Shown here in pieces: positions 15,784 to 24,416 of a stretch of DNA of 64,000 nt. Position 1 is the stretch's first letter; each line of letters begins with the position of its first letter. The notes under the pieces are model-generated. The model was not told the origin of the DNA. It made no database searches and saw only the letters and a program-made list of their open reading frames with translations. Both the position numbers and the translations under genes were made by a program. The stretch comes from Actinophytocola sp050699935 (GTDB lineage Bacteria; Actinomycetota; Actinomycetes; Mycobacteriales; Pseudonocardiaceae), in assembly GCF_050699935.1 (NCBI RefSeq), contig NZ_JBOHGB010000001.1:148976-212975 (forward strand), read 5' to 3'.

Positions 15784-16227
15784 TCAGCTGGCCCGCATTC
15801 TCCGGATGCGGGCCAGCTCCGGTTGGTCTGTTTCGGCGGCGGTGAGGATGTCGAGGTCCTTGCGGGTGTCGAAGGCCAAGTGGTCGAGAGCGATCCGCCG
15901 GGCCACCCAGTCCATCACGCTGGAGACTTCGGGGATGTCGGGGTCGTCGGTCCGGCCCAACGGCTCGAACCGGATGTCCTTGAGCTTGGCGACGACCAGC
16001 TCGGCCGGCACGCCGTACTGCAGGGCAAGTGAGAGCACTATGGAGAACGCGTCCATCAGGCCACCGGCGGTGGAGCCTTCCTTGCCCCACTTGGCGAACA
16101 CCTCGCCGGGCCGGCCGTCGGCGAACTGGTTGGTGGTCAGGAACAGGGCGGCCCCGTTGACTTCGACGGAATGGGTGAAGCCGGAACGGCGCCGGGAAAG
16201 CCGCTCACGGGCGGACGAGTGGTCCAT
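15784..16227 (-). CDS. Stand-alone TSCPD-domain protein (NrdJ C-terminal-like)
   Basis: 147 aa matching the C-terminal TSCPD region of B12-dependent ribonucleotide reductase: TTNQFADGRPGEVFAKWGKEGST, LMDAFSIVLSLALQYGVP, then SVMDWVARRIALDHL. The catalytic barrel and radical cysteines of the reductase are absent. Such single-domain proteins are rare, and their function is unknown to me. It might modulate a ribonucleotide reductase, relevant in a producer of a DNA-damaging compound, or serve in the pathway. GGAGG lies about 9 nt before the ATG. Confidence 0.75.
   Translation of the reverse strand: MDHSSARERLSRRRSGFTHSVEVNGAALFLTTNQFADGRPGEVFAKWGKEGSTAGGLMDAFSIVLSLALQYGVPAELVVAKLKDIRFEPLGRTDDPDIPEVSSVMDWVARRIALDHLAFDTRKDLDILTAAETDQPELARIRRMRAS
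15786..15818 (+). terminator. 13-bp perfect hairpin inside the 3' end of the convergent gene
   Basis: AGCTGGCCCGCAT and its exact complement, separated by 7 nt, followed by a T-rich stretch on the plus strand. It lies within the last codons of the minus-strand TSCPD gene, so it would end DoxX transcription while being part of a coding sequence. An imperfect second hairpin with CCGCGG ends lies just upstream at 15739-15779. Confidence 0.6.
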
Positions 16228-16287
16228 ACCGCGTACCCTCCAATGCAGGTCACCCGATCGGGCCCAGTACCCCGACTTGACGTTGGG

Positions 16288-17694
16288 TCAAGCGGCTTTC
16301 GGCAGATCCGTTTCCGGAGCGTTCGCCGGAATTTCGGTGTCCAGCCAGGACGGGCCGGGCGCCGGCATGCGTGGGGCCTGCCGCAACACCCTGGCCGCCA
16401 GGCCTGGCTTGAACAACGTCTCCGGCCGGTCGATCATGCCGGCCACGCGCATGAATGCCTTGGTGACCTTCGGGTCCTTGCTCGTGGCGTACTGCACGCG
16501 CGCCAGGTACGCGTTGGCGATCCGGATCCTCGCCGAGCGCTCACCCGGCACGTCGGGGAAGGCAAGGTCGCCGCCGGCGTTCATCTCCCACGGTGTCTTG
16601 ACGGCCTTCCCGACTACCTTGAGGAACTTCTTCGGCTCGATGTTGCCCGTCCTGCTCTCTCGCAGCAGGTTTCGCAGCGCCAAGGCTTCGATCGCGGTGA
16701 CGGTCATGCCCTGCCCGTACAGCGGGTTGAAGCTGGCAACGGCGTCGCCGAGCACCAGCAGTCCGTCCGGGAACCGGGTCAGCTGTTCGTAGCGACGGCG
16801 CACGCTCGCCGGGAACCGGAAGCTGACCGCGTTCTCCAGCGGTTCCGACTCGCGGATCGACTGATAGACGACCGGCCCTGGCAGCGAGCGCGCGAAATCG
16901 AGAAAGCCCTGGGGGTCGGTCGGCGGTTGGTCGCCGAGAATTCCGGTCAACGACAACACACAGACGCCCCCGCCGAGCTGGCCGAAAAACGCGCCGCGTG
17001 GGTGCGCCGGGGAGGCGATGAAGACGATCGACTGCGCGCCTTCGAACCACTTCGGATCGACCCGGTAGTGCCGGGTCGTGTAGGTGAGACCGATCTTGAT
17101 GCGGTCTTCCGCCGGCCGCTGGTAGCCGAGGCCATCCAGCCAGGCCGGCGTGCGCGAACCACGGCCGGTGGCGTCGACCACCAGATCGGCTTCGAGTTCG
17201 AGTTCCGCGCCGTCGGACTGCCGGCGCACGAGGACTCCGGTGACCCGGTCGCGTCCCGAAGTGCTCAACGGCCGGAGGATGTCGTGCCGTTCCAGGTATC
17301 GGACGTTCGGCAGCGCGGCCACCCGGCCACGCACGTGGTACTCGAGGACAGGTCGGGACGGGGCCAACATCACCAGGCCGACGTCGGTCGGTGCAATGGG
17401 CCGTCCGTTGAAGTGCCAGCGGATCCGGCCGATGTCGGCAGCCAGCGCGCCGGTGGCCAGGACCTCCTCCGTCAACCCGGGGAACAGTTCCTCGACGATC
17501 ATGAGGCCACGTGAGTGCAGGCCGTGCGCGTGGTGCGAGTGTGGTGTGCCGCGGCGCGACTCCCGTACGCCGATGAGGTCATCCCGGTCGACGACGACCA
17601 CGTCCGAAAAGGACTCGGCGAGTACGCGCGCGGCGAGGGTGCCGGCCATGCTGCCACCGAGGACGACCGCGCGCTCTCTGGCCATCATGTTCAT
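16288..17694 (-). CDS. FAD-dependent monooxygenase (hydroxylase family)
   Basis: 468-aa flavoprotein with the N-terminal FAD fold VVLGGSMAGTLAARVL, an acidic residue ending the second strand (VVVVDRD), a central ATGRGSRTP segment, and the GD motif VLGDAVASFNPLYGQGM. No halogenase WxWxIP motif was seen, so a hydroxylase or epoxidase is more likely than a halogenase. Start chosen at 17694 because AAGGA lies 6-7 nt upstream; 17730 would add 12 residues. It stands 60 nt upstream of the TSCPD gene and is probably co-transcribed with it. Confidence 0.82.
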   Translation of the reverse strand: MNMMARERAVVLGGSMAGTLAARVLAESFSDVVVVDRDDLIGVRESRRGTPHSHHAHGLHSRGLMIVEELFPGLTEEVLATGALAADIGRIRWHFNGRPIAPTDVGLVMLAPSRPVLEYHVRGRVAALPNVRYLERHDILRPLSTSGRDRVTGVLVRRQSDGAELELEADLVVDATGRGSRTPAWLDGLGYQRPAEDRIKIGLTYTTRHYRVDPKWFEGAQSIVFIASPAHPRGAFFGQLGGGVCVLSLTGILGDQPPTDPQGFLDFARSLPGPVVYQSIRESEPLENAVSFRFPASVRRRYEQLTRFPDGLLVLGDAVASFNPLYGQGMTVTAIEALALRNLLRESRTGNIEPKKFLKVVGKAVKTPWEMNAGGDLAFPDVPGERSARIRIANAYLARVQYATSKDPKVTKAFMRVAGMIDRPETLFKPGLAARVLRQAPRMPAPGPSWLDTEIPANAPETDLPKAA

Positions 17695-18009
17695 CGTGTT
17701 TCCTTTCCCGGTTTGCATCGACGGTAACAATCGTCCGGTCTTTCCCGGTTATCGCGGCGTGCCGGGTTGATCGGGCGACACGCTGGGCAATGGCGGTGGC
17801 TGCGCACGCTCGGAGATGCTCTGGACAGCGACTGAGGACAGCATGAGGCACGCCGCGTGTCGAGGAGCGCACGCAGAAAGACGCGGGCCGGCGATCGGCG
17901 TGTCAGCGTCAACGTGCGGAACGAGAGGCACAGCCCGCGGTGTCCTGGGCGTGACAGCTGGGGTACGTGGCGGAGGTGCCCGACGTTGTAGCCAACGGAA
18001 GGAACAAAC
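17695..18009. promoter_or_regulatory. Divergent intergenic region between the FAD enzyme and the exporter
   Basis: 315 nt without a supported gene. It must contain promoters for both directions. One stretch near 17866 resembles the leader of the DoxX gene near 15221 (both carry AGCGCACGCAG followed by AAGA), hinting at a shared leader or regulator site; no dyad was identified. Confidence 0.4.
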
Positions 18010-19623
18010 GTGACCGTCGATAACGCGCCACCGAAGGCCGGGCGCCGAGAATGGATAGCGCTGGCCGTCCTGACTTTGCCTACGCTGCTGGTCACGATGG
18101 ATTTGAACGTCCTGCTCCTGGCGTTGCCGCATGTCGCCTCGGATTTGCAGGCAGGCCCGGTCGAGCAACTGTGGATCACCGATATCTACGCGTTTATCGT
18201 GGCCGGTCTGACGGTCACCATGGGAAATGTCGGGGACCGGTTCGGCCGGCGAAAGATCCTGCTGATCAGTGCCGCGATGTTCGTGGTCGCCTCGCTGTTG
18301 TGCGCGTTCGCGACCTCGGTGACGATGCTGATCATCGCCCGCGCGTTGCTCGGTGCGGCCGGCGCGGCGTTGGCGCCGCTGACCCTGGCGCTGATCATCG
18401 GGACGTTCAAGGACCCGAAGCAGATGGGGACCGCGCTCGGTGTGTGGGCGAGCGCGCTCGGCGGCGGCGTCGTGCTCGGCCCGCCGATCGGCGGGATCGT
18501 GCTGAACTCGTTCTGGTGGGGTTCGGTCTTCCTGATCGGGGTACCGATCATGGTGGTGGTGCTGCTGGCCGGGCCGGTCGTGTTGGAGGAGTCGCGCAAC
18601 CCGGACGGCGCCCGGATCGACCTGCGCAGCGTCGCGCTGTTCCTGGTGGCGATCCTGCCCGTGGTCGCGGCGCTGAAGGAGGTCGCCCGCTCCGGGGTCG
18701 GCCTGCGGCCCGTGCTGCTGTTGGCGCTCGGTGCGGCCGGGATCGTCTTGTTCATCCGGCGGCAGTCGCGCATTCCGAACCCGCTGCTCGACCTGACCTT
18801 GTTCAAGAGCAAGCTGGTTCGCTCCGGGATGTCGGTGTTCGTGTCCGGTGGCCTGTTCGCCGGTGCACTCGCCCTGGTCATAGCCCTGTACCTGCAGCTG
18901 GTCGAGGGCTTGTCGGTACTGGCCGCCGGCCTGTGGATGCTGCCGGCGGCGTTGGTCGGGCTGCTGTTCAACAACATCGCGCCCAAGGTCGCCGGTGTGT
19001 TCCGGCCTGGTCACGTCATCGCCGTCGGGATGCTGATCGCGATGGCCGGCTCGATGATGTTGACGCTGGTCGGACCCGTTGGTGGGCTGGCGATCGTGGT
19101 CGTCGGCCTGGCCGTGGTGCTGATCGGGACCAGCCCGATCGGTCCGGTGGCCAACCAGGTGGTCATGACGAACACGCCGCCGGAGAAGGCGGGTGCGATC
19201 GGTGGCCTGGTGTCGACGGGCGGCGAGCTCGGCGCCGCGTTCGGCGTCGCGGTGCTTGGCAGCGTGGCGGCCGCCGTATACAAGGGGAACATGATCGTGC
19301 CGGCCGGGCTGCCGGCGGACGCCGCGACGACGGCCGGCGAGGGCATCACCGGTGCGGTCGCCGTCGCGGGCGAACTGCCGGCAGGCCAGGCGAACGCGTT
19401 GCTCGCCTCGGCGCATGACGCGTTCAACGCCGGGCTGATCACCGTCGCGGTGATCGCCGCGATCGGCTTCGTCATCATCGCCACGGTGGCATGGCGCGGG
19501 CTGGGACATGTCGCACCGTTCGGTGCCGGACACGGTGCGCCCGAGGCCGACGCCGACCCGGCCGACGCCAGGCCCGACGCGAGTGACGAACCAGATCCTG
19601 ATGCGGACCGGGCCGCGGCCTGA
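18010..19623 (+). CDS. DHA2-family MFS exporter
   Basis: 537 aa with about 14 hydrophobic helices and the MFS motif GDRFGRRKILL between helices 2 and 3. Drug:H+ antiporters of this size usually export the cluster product. GTG start with AAGGA upstream. The N-terminus (GRREW-ALAVL, MD, EQLWI-DIY) closely parallels that of the exporter at 28541-30106, so the two are paralogues. The acidic tail (PDASDEPDPDADRAAA) is low complexity. Followed by a strong hairpin. Confidence 0.9.
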   Translation: MTVDNAPPKAGRREWIALAVLTLPTLLVTMDLNVLLLALPHVASDLQAGPVEQLWITDIYAFIVAGLTVTMGNVGDRFGRRKILLISAAMFVVASLLCAFATSVTMLIIARALLGAAGAALAPLTLALIIGTFKDPKQMGTALGVWASALGGGVVLGPPIGGIVLNSFWWGSVFLIGVPIMVVVLLAGPVVLEESRNPDGARIDLRSVALFLVAILPVVAALKEVARSGVGLRPVLLLALGAAGIVLFIRRQSRIPNPLLDLTLFKSKLVRSGMSVFVSGGLFAGALALVIALYLQLVEGLSVLAAGLWMLPAALVGLLFNNIAPKVAGVFRPGHVIAVGMLIAMAGSMMLTLVGPVGGLAIVVVGLAVVLIGTSPIGPVANQVVMTNTPPEKAGAIGGLVSTGGELGAAFGVAVLGSVAAAVYKGNMIVPAGLPADAATTAGEGITGAVAVAGELPAGQANALLASAHDAFNAGLITVAVIAAIGFVIIATVAWRGLGHVAPFGAGHGAPEADADPADARPDASDEPDPDADRAAA

Positions 19624-19637
19624 CACGAACCAGGATT

Positions 19638-19677
19638 CGAACCCGGCCGGGTGCGTCGCAACGCCCGGCCGGGTTCG
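19638..19677 (+). terminator. Perfect 14-bp stem hairpin after the exporter
   Basis: CGAACCCGGCCGGG and its exact complement with a 12-nt loop, 15 nt after the exporter stop. Typical GC-rich actinobacterial terminator without a T run. Confidence 0.75.
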
Positions 19678-19860
19678 GCGCGTTCACATTCAGCGCTGCT
19701 TCGGTAATTCGGTGACCGGCACATTATGCGTACAGCGTGATGCGCAACTGTCGATAATATTCTCCCGTTGTTGGCCGCTATCCTGAGGTCGCGGATATTT
19801 CGCACGCCGTCGTGGCCAATTCGCTCTGGTTCAGGCCAGTTGACGTAGAGGAGTTTGACA

Positions 19861-21063
19861 TTGTCCGCCAACACACAGCTTGTCGATGTGAAATCGTCAA
19901 GCAGACGCCGGGACCTGCCCGCGCTGACCGGCGTGCGGTTCCTCGCCGCGCTGGGGGTGTTCTTCTGCCACGTCGTGGACCCGACGAACCCAGGCAACCC
20001 CGATGCCCCGGAGCCGTTCGGCGACGCCGACCTCACCGCGGTTCTCAGTAACCTCGGCAACTCGACCGGCTTGATCGGCGTGTCGTGCTTCTTCCTGCTC
20101 AGTGGATTCGTCATCACCTGGTCTGCCAAACCCGGTGACCGGGTGACCTCCTACTGGCGGCGTCGCGTGGTGAAGATCTTTCCCAGCCACGCCGTGACCT
20201 GGGCGCTCGCGATGCTCCTGTTCGCGTCCGTGTTCACCCAACGCTTCGGCATCCCGAACCTGTTCTTGATCGACAGCTGGTTCTCCGACCCGACCTTCTG
20301 GGGCGGCGCGAACACTCCGGCCTGGTCGCTGAACGCGGAGTTGCTGTTCTACATTCTCTTCCCGTTCCTGCTGTTCCCGATCAAGCGGATCGCCGAGGAC
20401 AGGCTGTGGCTGTGGGCGGGCGGCGTGGTGGCGCTGACGGCCGTTGCCTGCCTGGTCACGCTGTGGGCCATCCCGGACACCCCACCGCTCGACGAGGTGT
20501 CGCTCCCGCAGTTCTGGTTCATCTACTTCTTTCCGCCGATGCGGTTGTTCGAGTTCGTCCTCGGCATGATCGTGGCGCGCATCGTGATGAGTGGCCGGTG
20601 GCCGCGGATCCCCTTCTCCCTAGTGGGGGCGCTGGTCGTGGGCGGCTACCTGCTCACGCTCGTCGTGCCGGCTCCGTACAAGATCGTGCTCGTCACGATG
20701 GTCCCGCTGGCGCTGGCGATCGGCACGCTCGCGTCGGCCAACCTGCGTGATAGCCGCACCGTGCTGGGCACCGGGCCGATGGTGTGGTTGGGCAAGGTGT
20801 CGTTCGGGTTCTTCCTGACACAGTCGATCGTCATATTCGCGATCCGGCCCGCGGTGTTCGGCGACGCCGAGCACGGCACGGTCGGCGGCATCCTGCTCAT
20901 CGTCGGCCTGCTCGTGACGAACGTGTTCTGCGGCTGGCTGCTCCACACCTGCGTCGAACAGCCGGCGATGAAGTACTGGAGCCGCTCGAAGAAACGCGTC
21001 GCCGATAACCCGTCGCGGCCCGACGAACCGGCCCACGACTCGGATCCGGCCATAGTGAAATAG
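19861..21063 (+). CDS. OafA/YrhL-type membrane acyltransferase
   Basis: About 400 aa. Acyltransferase-3 family: RRDLPALTGVRFLAALGVFFCHV at the N-terminus with the conserved histidine, SGFVITWS, then about ten membrane segments ending in a WLLHTCVEQPAMKYW tail. These integral membrane enzymes O-acylate sugars or polyketides; here a pathway sugar or aglycone is the likely acceptor. TTG start at 19861, 7 nt after GAGGAG; the TTG at 19855 is too close to it. Confidence 0.85.
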   Translation: MSANTQLVDVKSSSRRRDLPALTGVRFLAALGVFFCHVVDPTNPGNPDAPEPFGDADLTAVLSNLGNSTGLIGVSCFFLLSGFVITWSAKPGDRVTSYWRRRVVKIFPSHAVTWALAMLLFASVFTQRFGIPNLFLIDSWFSDPTFWGGANTPAWSLNAELLFYILFPFLLFPIKRIAEDRLWLWAGGVVALTAVACLVTLWAIPDTPPLDEVSLPQFWFIYFFPPMRLFEFVLGMIVARIVMSGRWPRIPFSLVGALVVGGYLLTLVVPAPYKIVLVTMVPLALAIGTLASANLRDSRTVLGTGPMVWLGKVSFGFFLTQSIVIFAIRPAVFGDAEHGTVGGILLIVGLLVTNVFCGWLLHTCVEQPAMKYWSRSKKRVADNPSRPDEPAHDSDPAIVK

Positions 21064-21078
21064 GTGATGACGACGGCG

Positions 21079-21108
21079 CTGGCCGGGCGGTTGTGGCCGC
21101 CCGGCCAG
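21079..21108 (+). terminator. 12-bp perfect hairpin after the acyltransferase
   Basis: CTGGCCGGGCGG, loop TTGTGG, CCGCCCGGCCAG; 15 nt past the stop codon. Confidence 0.7.
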
Positions 21109-21128
21109 TTCGGCATTCGATTTTACTT

Positions 21129-21151
21129 ACATGACATTCCGTGTGTCATGT
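21129..21151. promoter_or_regulatory. Dyad ACATGACA-N7-TGTCATGT upstream of the reductase gene
   Basis: Perfect 8-bp inverted repeat with a 7-nt spacer in an AT-richer stretch about 80 nt before the DHFR-like gene. AT-rich symmetry in this GC-rich context points to a protein-binding operator rather than a terminator. The regulator is unknown. Confidence 0.5.
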
Positions 21152-21228
21152 GCGCTGGTGTTCGGCGGCTTGGTCTGTTAGCCTTTCCGGGAATCTTTCC
21201 GAATCTGCATGGGAGCGGTAAGTAAGTC

Positions 21229-21816
21229 ATGGCCAAAGTTTTTGTGAGCGCGACGGTCTCGGTTGACGGGTTCATCGCGGACGAGAACGACGGAATCGGC
21301 CCGATGTTCGACTGGATGGGTAACGGTGACGTCGCGGTGGATACCGAGGGCGCCTATGCGGGGCTTCGAGTCACTCAGGCCAGCGCCGAATACATCCGCG
21401 AGGAGTTCATGCCCGTGCGCGCCGTCGTGGTCGGCAGAACGTCGTTCGATCACGCCAACGGATGGAACGGCGAAGTGCCTGGTGCCGACCACGCGTACGT
21501 GGTGACCCACGAGCCGCCTGCCGACTGGGCGTACCCGGACGCGCCGTTCACCTTCGTCACCGACGGCGTCGCCAGCGCGATCGCCCAGGCGAGGGAGTTC
21601 GCCGGCGACGGGGCCGTCTCGGTGACCGCTGGCGACATCGGCACCCAGGTCATCGAGGCCGGCCTCGCCGATGAGGTTCACCTCGAGCTCGTGCCGGTGC
21701 TGTTCGGCACCGGAAAGCGCTTCTTCCACGATGGCGGCACGCAGCGGATGCTGGAGAACCCCCGGGTATTCGTCGGCGACCGGGTGGTCCACCTCTGTTA
21801 TCCGGTAAGCAAATGA
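21229..21816 (+). CDS. Dihydrofolate-reductase/RibD-C-like oxidoreductase
   Basis: 195 aa of the stand-alone DHFR/RibD C-terminal superfamily: KVFVSATVSVDGFIADEND, VVVGRTSFD, the NADPH-binding stretch VSVTAGDIGTQVIEAGLADEVHLELVPVLFGTGKR. Members are NADPH-dependent reductases of uncertain substrate, and some give antifolate resistance. It has its own upstream dyad, so it may be separately regulated and need not belong to the biosynthetic pathway. Confidence 0.8.
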   Translation: MAKVFVSATVSVDGFIADENDGIGPMFDWMGNGDVAVDTEGAYAGLRVTQASAEYIREEFMPVRAVVVGRTSFDHANGWNGEVPGADHAYVVTHEPPADWAYPDAPFTFVTDGVASAIAQAREFAGDGAVSVTAGDIGTQVIEAGLADEVHLELVPVLFGTGKRFFHDGGTQRMLENPRVFVGDRVVHLCYPVSK

Positions 21817-21855
21817 CGCGGTGCCGGCCATGACCCGATACCGCTGACGGGTGAA

Positions 21856-21928
21856 AGCCGGAGGGTGAGGTTCCCTCCGGCTCACAGCTACCATCTGCCG
21901 TGGCCACCTAATCCCGGTGGCCACGGCA
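21856..21928. terminator. Two adjacent hairpins between convergent genes
   Basis: First: AGCCGGAGGG paired with CCCTCCGGCT (21856-21882, 7-nt loop). Second: TGCCGTGGCCACC paired exactly with GGTGGCCACGGCA (21896-21928, 7-nt loop). They separate the plus-strand reductase from the minus-strand glycosyltransferase and can work in both directions. Confidence 0.75.
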
Positions 21929-21955
21929 TTCTGCTTCAGCAAGTGGCATTGACGC

Positions 21956-23362
21956 TCATGGCCGGTGCTCGGCGGCCAACTGTTCGACGATGGGCACGAT
22001 CTGGCTGGGCGTCGGCGTGCCGAGCCAGTTGTTGTAAAGCGCCTGAGCGCCCTTCTGGAACGACTTGTCGGTGAGCACGTGCTCGATCTTGGCACGGATC
22101 TCCTCCACCGATTCCTTCTGGTAGTTCAGTCGGATACCGGCGCCGTACTTGGTGACGTGCTCGGCCCAGATCGGGCCCATCACGTGCTTGGCTGGCACCT
22201 TGAACGTGGCCTCGGGCTCGTCGTCCTCGACGACGCCGAAGTCGGTCCCGGAATTGATCACGAACTCCGACGACTCGGCCGACGGGAGCGCCTCCATCAG
22301 CATCGACTCGTCGGTGTCGGTGACGATGTGCGGCACCTTGTTGGCCACCGCAGCCAGGGAGGTGCCGTTGCCACCGTGGTGGATGTGCAGCGAGCAGGTG
22401 GGCAGCAGCCGGTTGATCGGCACCCATTCGACGACGCGCACGTTCGGTGGAATGCGGTCGATGCCCCGCAGCTGGTATTCGTTCACCGTCGCGACGAGCT
22501 CGATCTCCAGGTCCGCCACGGCTTCGAAGATCTTGGGCGTGCGGCCCCAGTCCCCGTCGACGAACCGGCGCAGCGACTCGCCGAGCGACAGCGTCACGCG
22601 CGGCTTCTCCGGCTTCTGGACCAGCCAGTCCTGCAGCGGCTCCGGGTAGGCGTAGGGCACCCAGCGGACCGGAACCTTCGGCTGGATGGTGGGCAGCCGG
22701 ACGCCTTCCGGCAGTGGGTCGATCGTCCACTGTCCGAACAGCAGCTCCTCGTCGACCCAGACGCCGTACTTGTCGGCTAGCGGTCGGATCAGGTCGGTCA
22801 TGGGGTTGTCCGCCAACCCCGCGGCGCGGATCTGCGGCCTGGCGGCCTCGATCCTCCGGTGGAAGTAGGCCGGCCAGTCCAGGCAGCTTCCGAGAAAACG
22901 AGCGTGCGCGGCCCCGCTGACTCGGGCCGCCACCGCGCCTGCCGGTCCGAAGACCGGGTCCCACAGCACCAGGTCCGGCTTCCAGGACCGGGCGAAGTTC
23001 ACCAAGTCCGCCGCGTAGGGCAGGTCGGGCCGGCCGTAGTCGGACATCCCGCAGCTGACCTGCTGGAAGTAGGGGATCCAGTGCTCGAGTTCCTTGTCGC
23101 TGAGGTTCATCGCCTTGGCGTAGGCGAGGACCTCCTCGGCGCTCCTGAGCTGCGCCGCGTCCTTGCGGAACCTGGGGTCGTGCTCGTTCGAGTCGCCGAG
23201 GGGGACCGGGGTGAGGCCGACGCGCTCGATGGAGCCGCGGATGCCTGGGTGGTCGTGGAACGCGATGAGCACCTCGTGCCCGGCGTTCTGCAGCGCGGTC
23301 GCGACCGGTGTCAGCGGATAAACGTGCACATTCGCTGGGTAGCAGGTGAACAGGATTCGCAT
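21956..23362 (-). CDS. GT1-family glycosyltransferase, long form
   Basis: 468 aa. N-terminal MRILFTCYPANVHVYPLTPVA and C-terminal HHGGNGTSLAAVANKVPHIV typify GT-B macrolide/enediyne glycosyltransferases. It is longer than the usual 380-430 aa: after the sugar-binding motif there is an acidic insertion (SAESSEF to EDDEPEATFKVP) before the closing helices. GAGGAG lies 5 nt before the ATG. Second candidate for sugar transfer in this cluster. Stands alone, convergent with the reductase and divergent from the methyltransferase. Confidence 0.87.
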   Translation of the reverse strand: MRILFTCYPANVHVYPLTPVATALQNAGHEVLIAFHDHPGIRGSIERVGLTPVPLGDSNEHDPRFRKDAAQLRSAEEVLAYAKAMNLSDKELEHWIPYFQQVSCGMSDYGRPDLPYAADLVNFARSWKPDLVLWDPVFGPAGAVAARVSGAAHARFLGSCLDWPAYFHRRIEAARPQIRAAGLADNPMTDLIRPLADKYGVWVDEELLFGQWTIDPLPEGVRLPTIQPKVPVRWVPYAYPEPLQDWLVQKPEKPRVTLSLGESLRRFVDGDWGRTPKIFEAVADLEIELVATVNEYQLRGIDRIPPNVRVVEWVPINRLLPTCSLHIHHGGNGTSLAAVANKVPHIVTDTDESMLMEALPSAESSEFVINSGTDFGVVEDDEPEATFKVPAKHVMGPIWAEHVTKYGAGIRLNYQKESVEEIRAKIEHVLTDKSFQKGAQALYNNWLGTPTPSQIVPIVEQLAAEHRP

Positions 23363-23624
23363 GATTCTCCTCGAACGTTCTCGTCCTGACCGGACCGGGC
23401 TCTCGCAAAGAGAGGATATTTTTCGGCCGTATCGATAAACAACTCTGTGCGTGCGTCATCTCATTCGGGCCGGTGCGGTGGGCAGCCGATCGCGCACCGT
23501 CGAAGATGCCGGGCCATTCGCCCCGATGTGACGATTCGACCGGTCGGGCATATCGCGGGCCCCGGCCCCGCCAGCCGCGGCCCCATTGGCTCAGGTCCAA
23601 TTCGAAAGCCCTGGGAGGGCACAC

Positions 23625-24362
23625 ATGCTTGCAGAGGCGTTGTTCGGTATCGGCCGTCGGCTGGTCAAGGGACTCCGGCCCAGGGGGCGTGAGTACTTCG
23701 CCCGGCGCGCCTGGGACCCCACCCGCTACAACCGGTCCACGCTCGGCGGTCCCGAGATCGAGGACAACGAGCGGCGCATCGTCGACCTCATCGAGAAGTA
23801 CGCCCAAGACGCGCAGCGCACCATCGAGTTCGGCTGCGGACCGGGCGACTACCTGAGGGCCGTGGCGAAGTACACCCCGGCGCCCGAGATCGTCGGGGTG
23901 GATGTCTCCGCCAAGGCCCTCGAGCTCGCCAAGCGCCGGGTGAACGACCCGCGGTTGCGCCTGGTCAACGGAGACTTCTGGAAGGACCTGGAGCTGGGCC
24001 AGGCGGACGTCGTCATCTGCGTCGGCGCCATCCACCACCTTGGCCGCGTGCGCGAGGTCGTCGACCGGCTCAAGACGTTCGTCAAACCCGGCGGCGTGCT
24101 CATCGGGAACGTGTGGACGATGGACAACTACCACGAGTACCAGCGCAACGTGCACGGTTCCCTGCGGCACTTCGGCCGCGGCGTGCTGTTCCTGGCGAAC
24201 GCCATCGCGTTGCGGGTCTCGAACGGCCGCGTCAACTGGGGGTCGTACCGGTCGGAGGTCCTCTACACCCACCAGGTCGACGAGATCCTGCGGGACCTGT
24301 CGGAGGAGATCCTCTACCGCTCCAACACCCGCTACATCACGGGCTTCGCCATCCGCTGCTGA
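23625..24362 (+). CDS. Class I SAM-dependent methyltransferase
   Basis: 245 aa. SAM motif I IEFGCGPGDYLRAV at about residue 67, motif II acid in VGVDVS, then VICVGAIHHLG and KPGGVLI. The ATG at 23625 follows GGGAGGG. The radical-SAM gene starts 54 nt downstream, so the two are probably co-transcribed. It might be the N- or O-methyltransferase of the amino-sugar branch or act on an aryl group; sequence does not decide. Confidence 0.82.
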   Translation: MLAEALFGIGRRLVKGLRPRGREYFARRAWDPTRYNRSTLGGPEIEDNERRIVDLIEKYAQDAQRTIEFGCGPGDYLRAVAKYTPAPEIVGVDVSAKALELAKRRVNDPRLRLVNGDFWKDLELGQADVVICVGAIHHLGRVREVVDRLKTFVKPGGVLIGNVWTMDNYHEYQRNVHGSLRHFGRGVLFLANAIALRVSNGRVNWGSYRSEVLYTHQVDEILRDLSEEILYRSNTRYITGFAIRC

Positions 24363-24416
24363 CCCGATGCCACCCGGCCCTCGACACGGCTTCCTGACGG
24401 AGCAAGGAGTAAGCCT

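Noticed and set aside
16288..17694. FAD enzyme as a flavin halogenase
   Set aside because: The WxWxIP halogenase motif is not present; the GD-NP-GQGM region fits hydroxylases.
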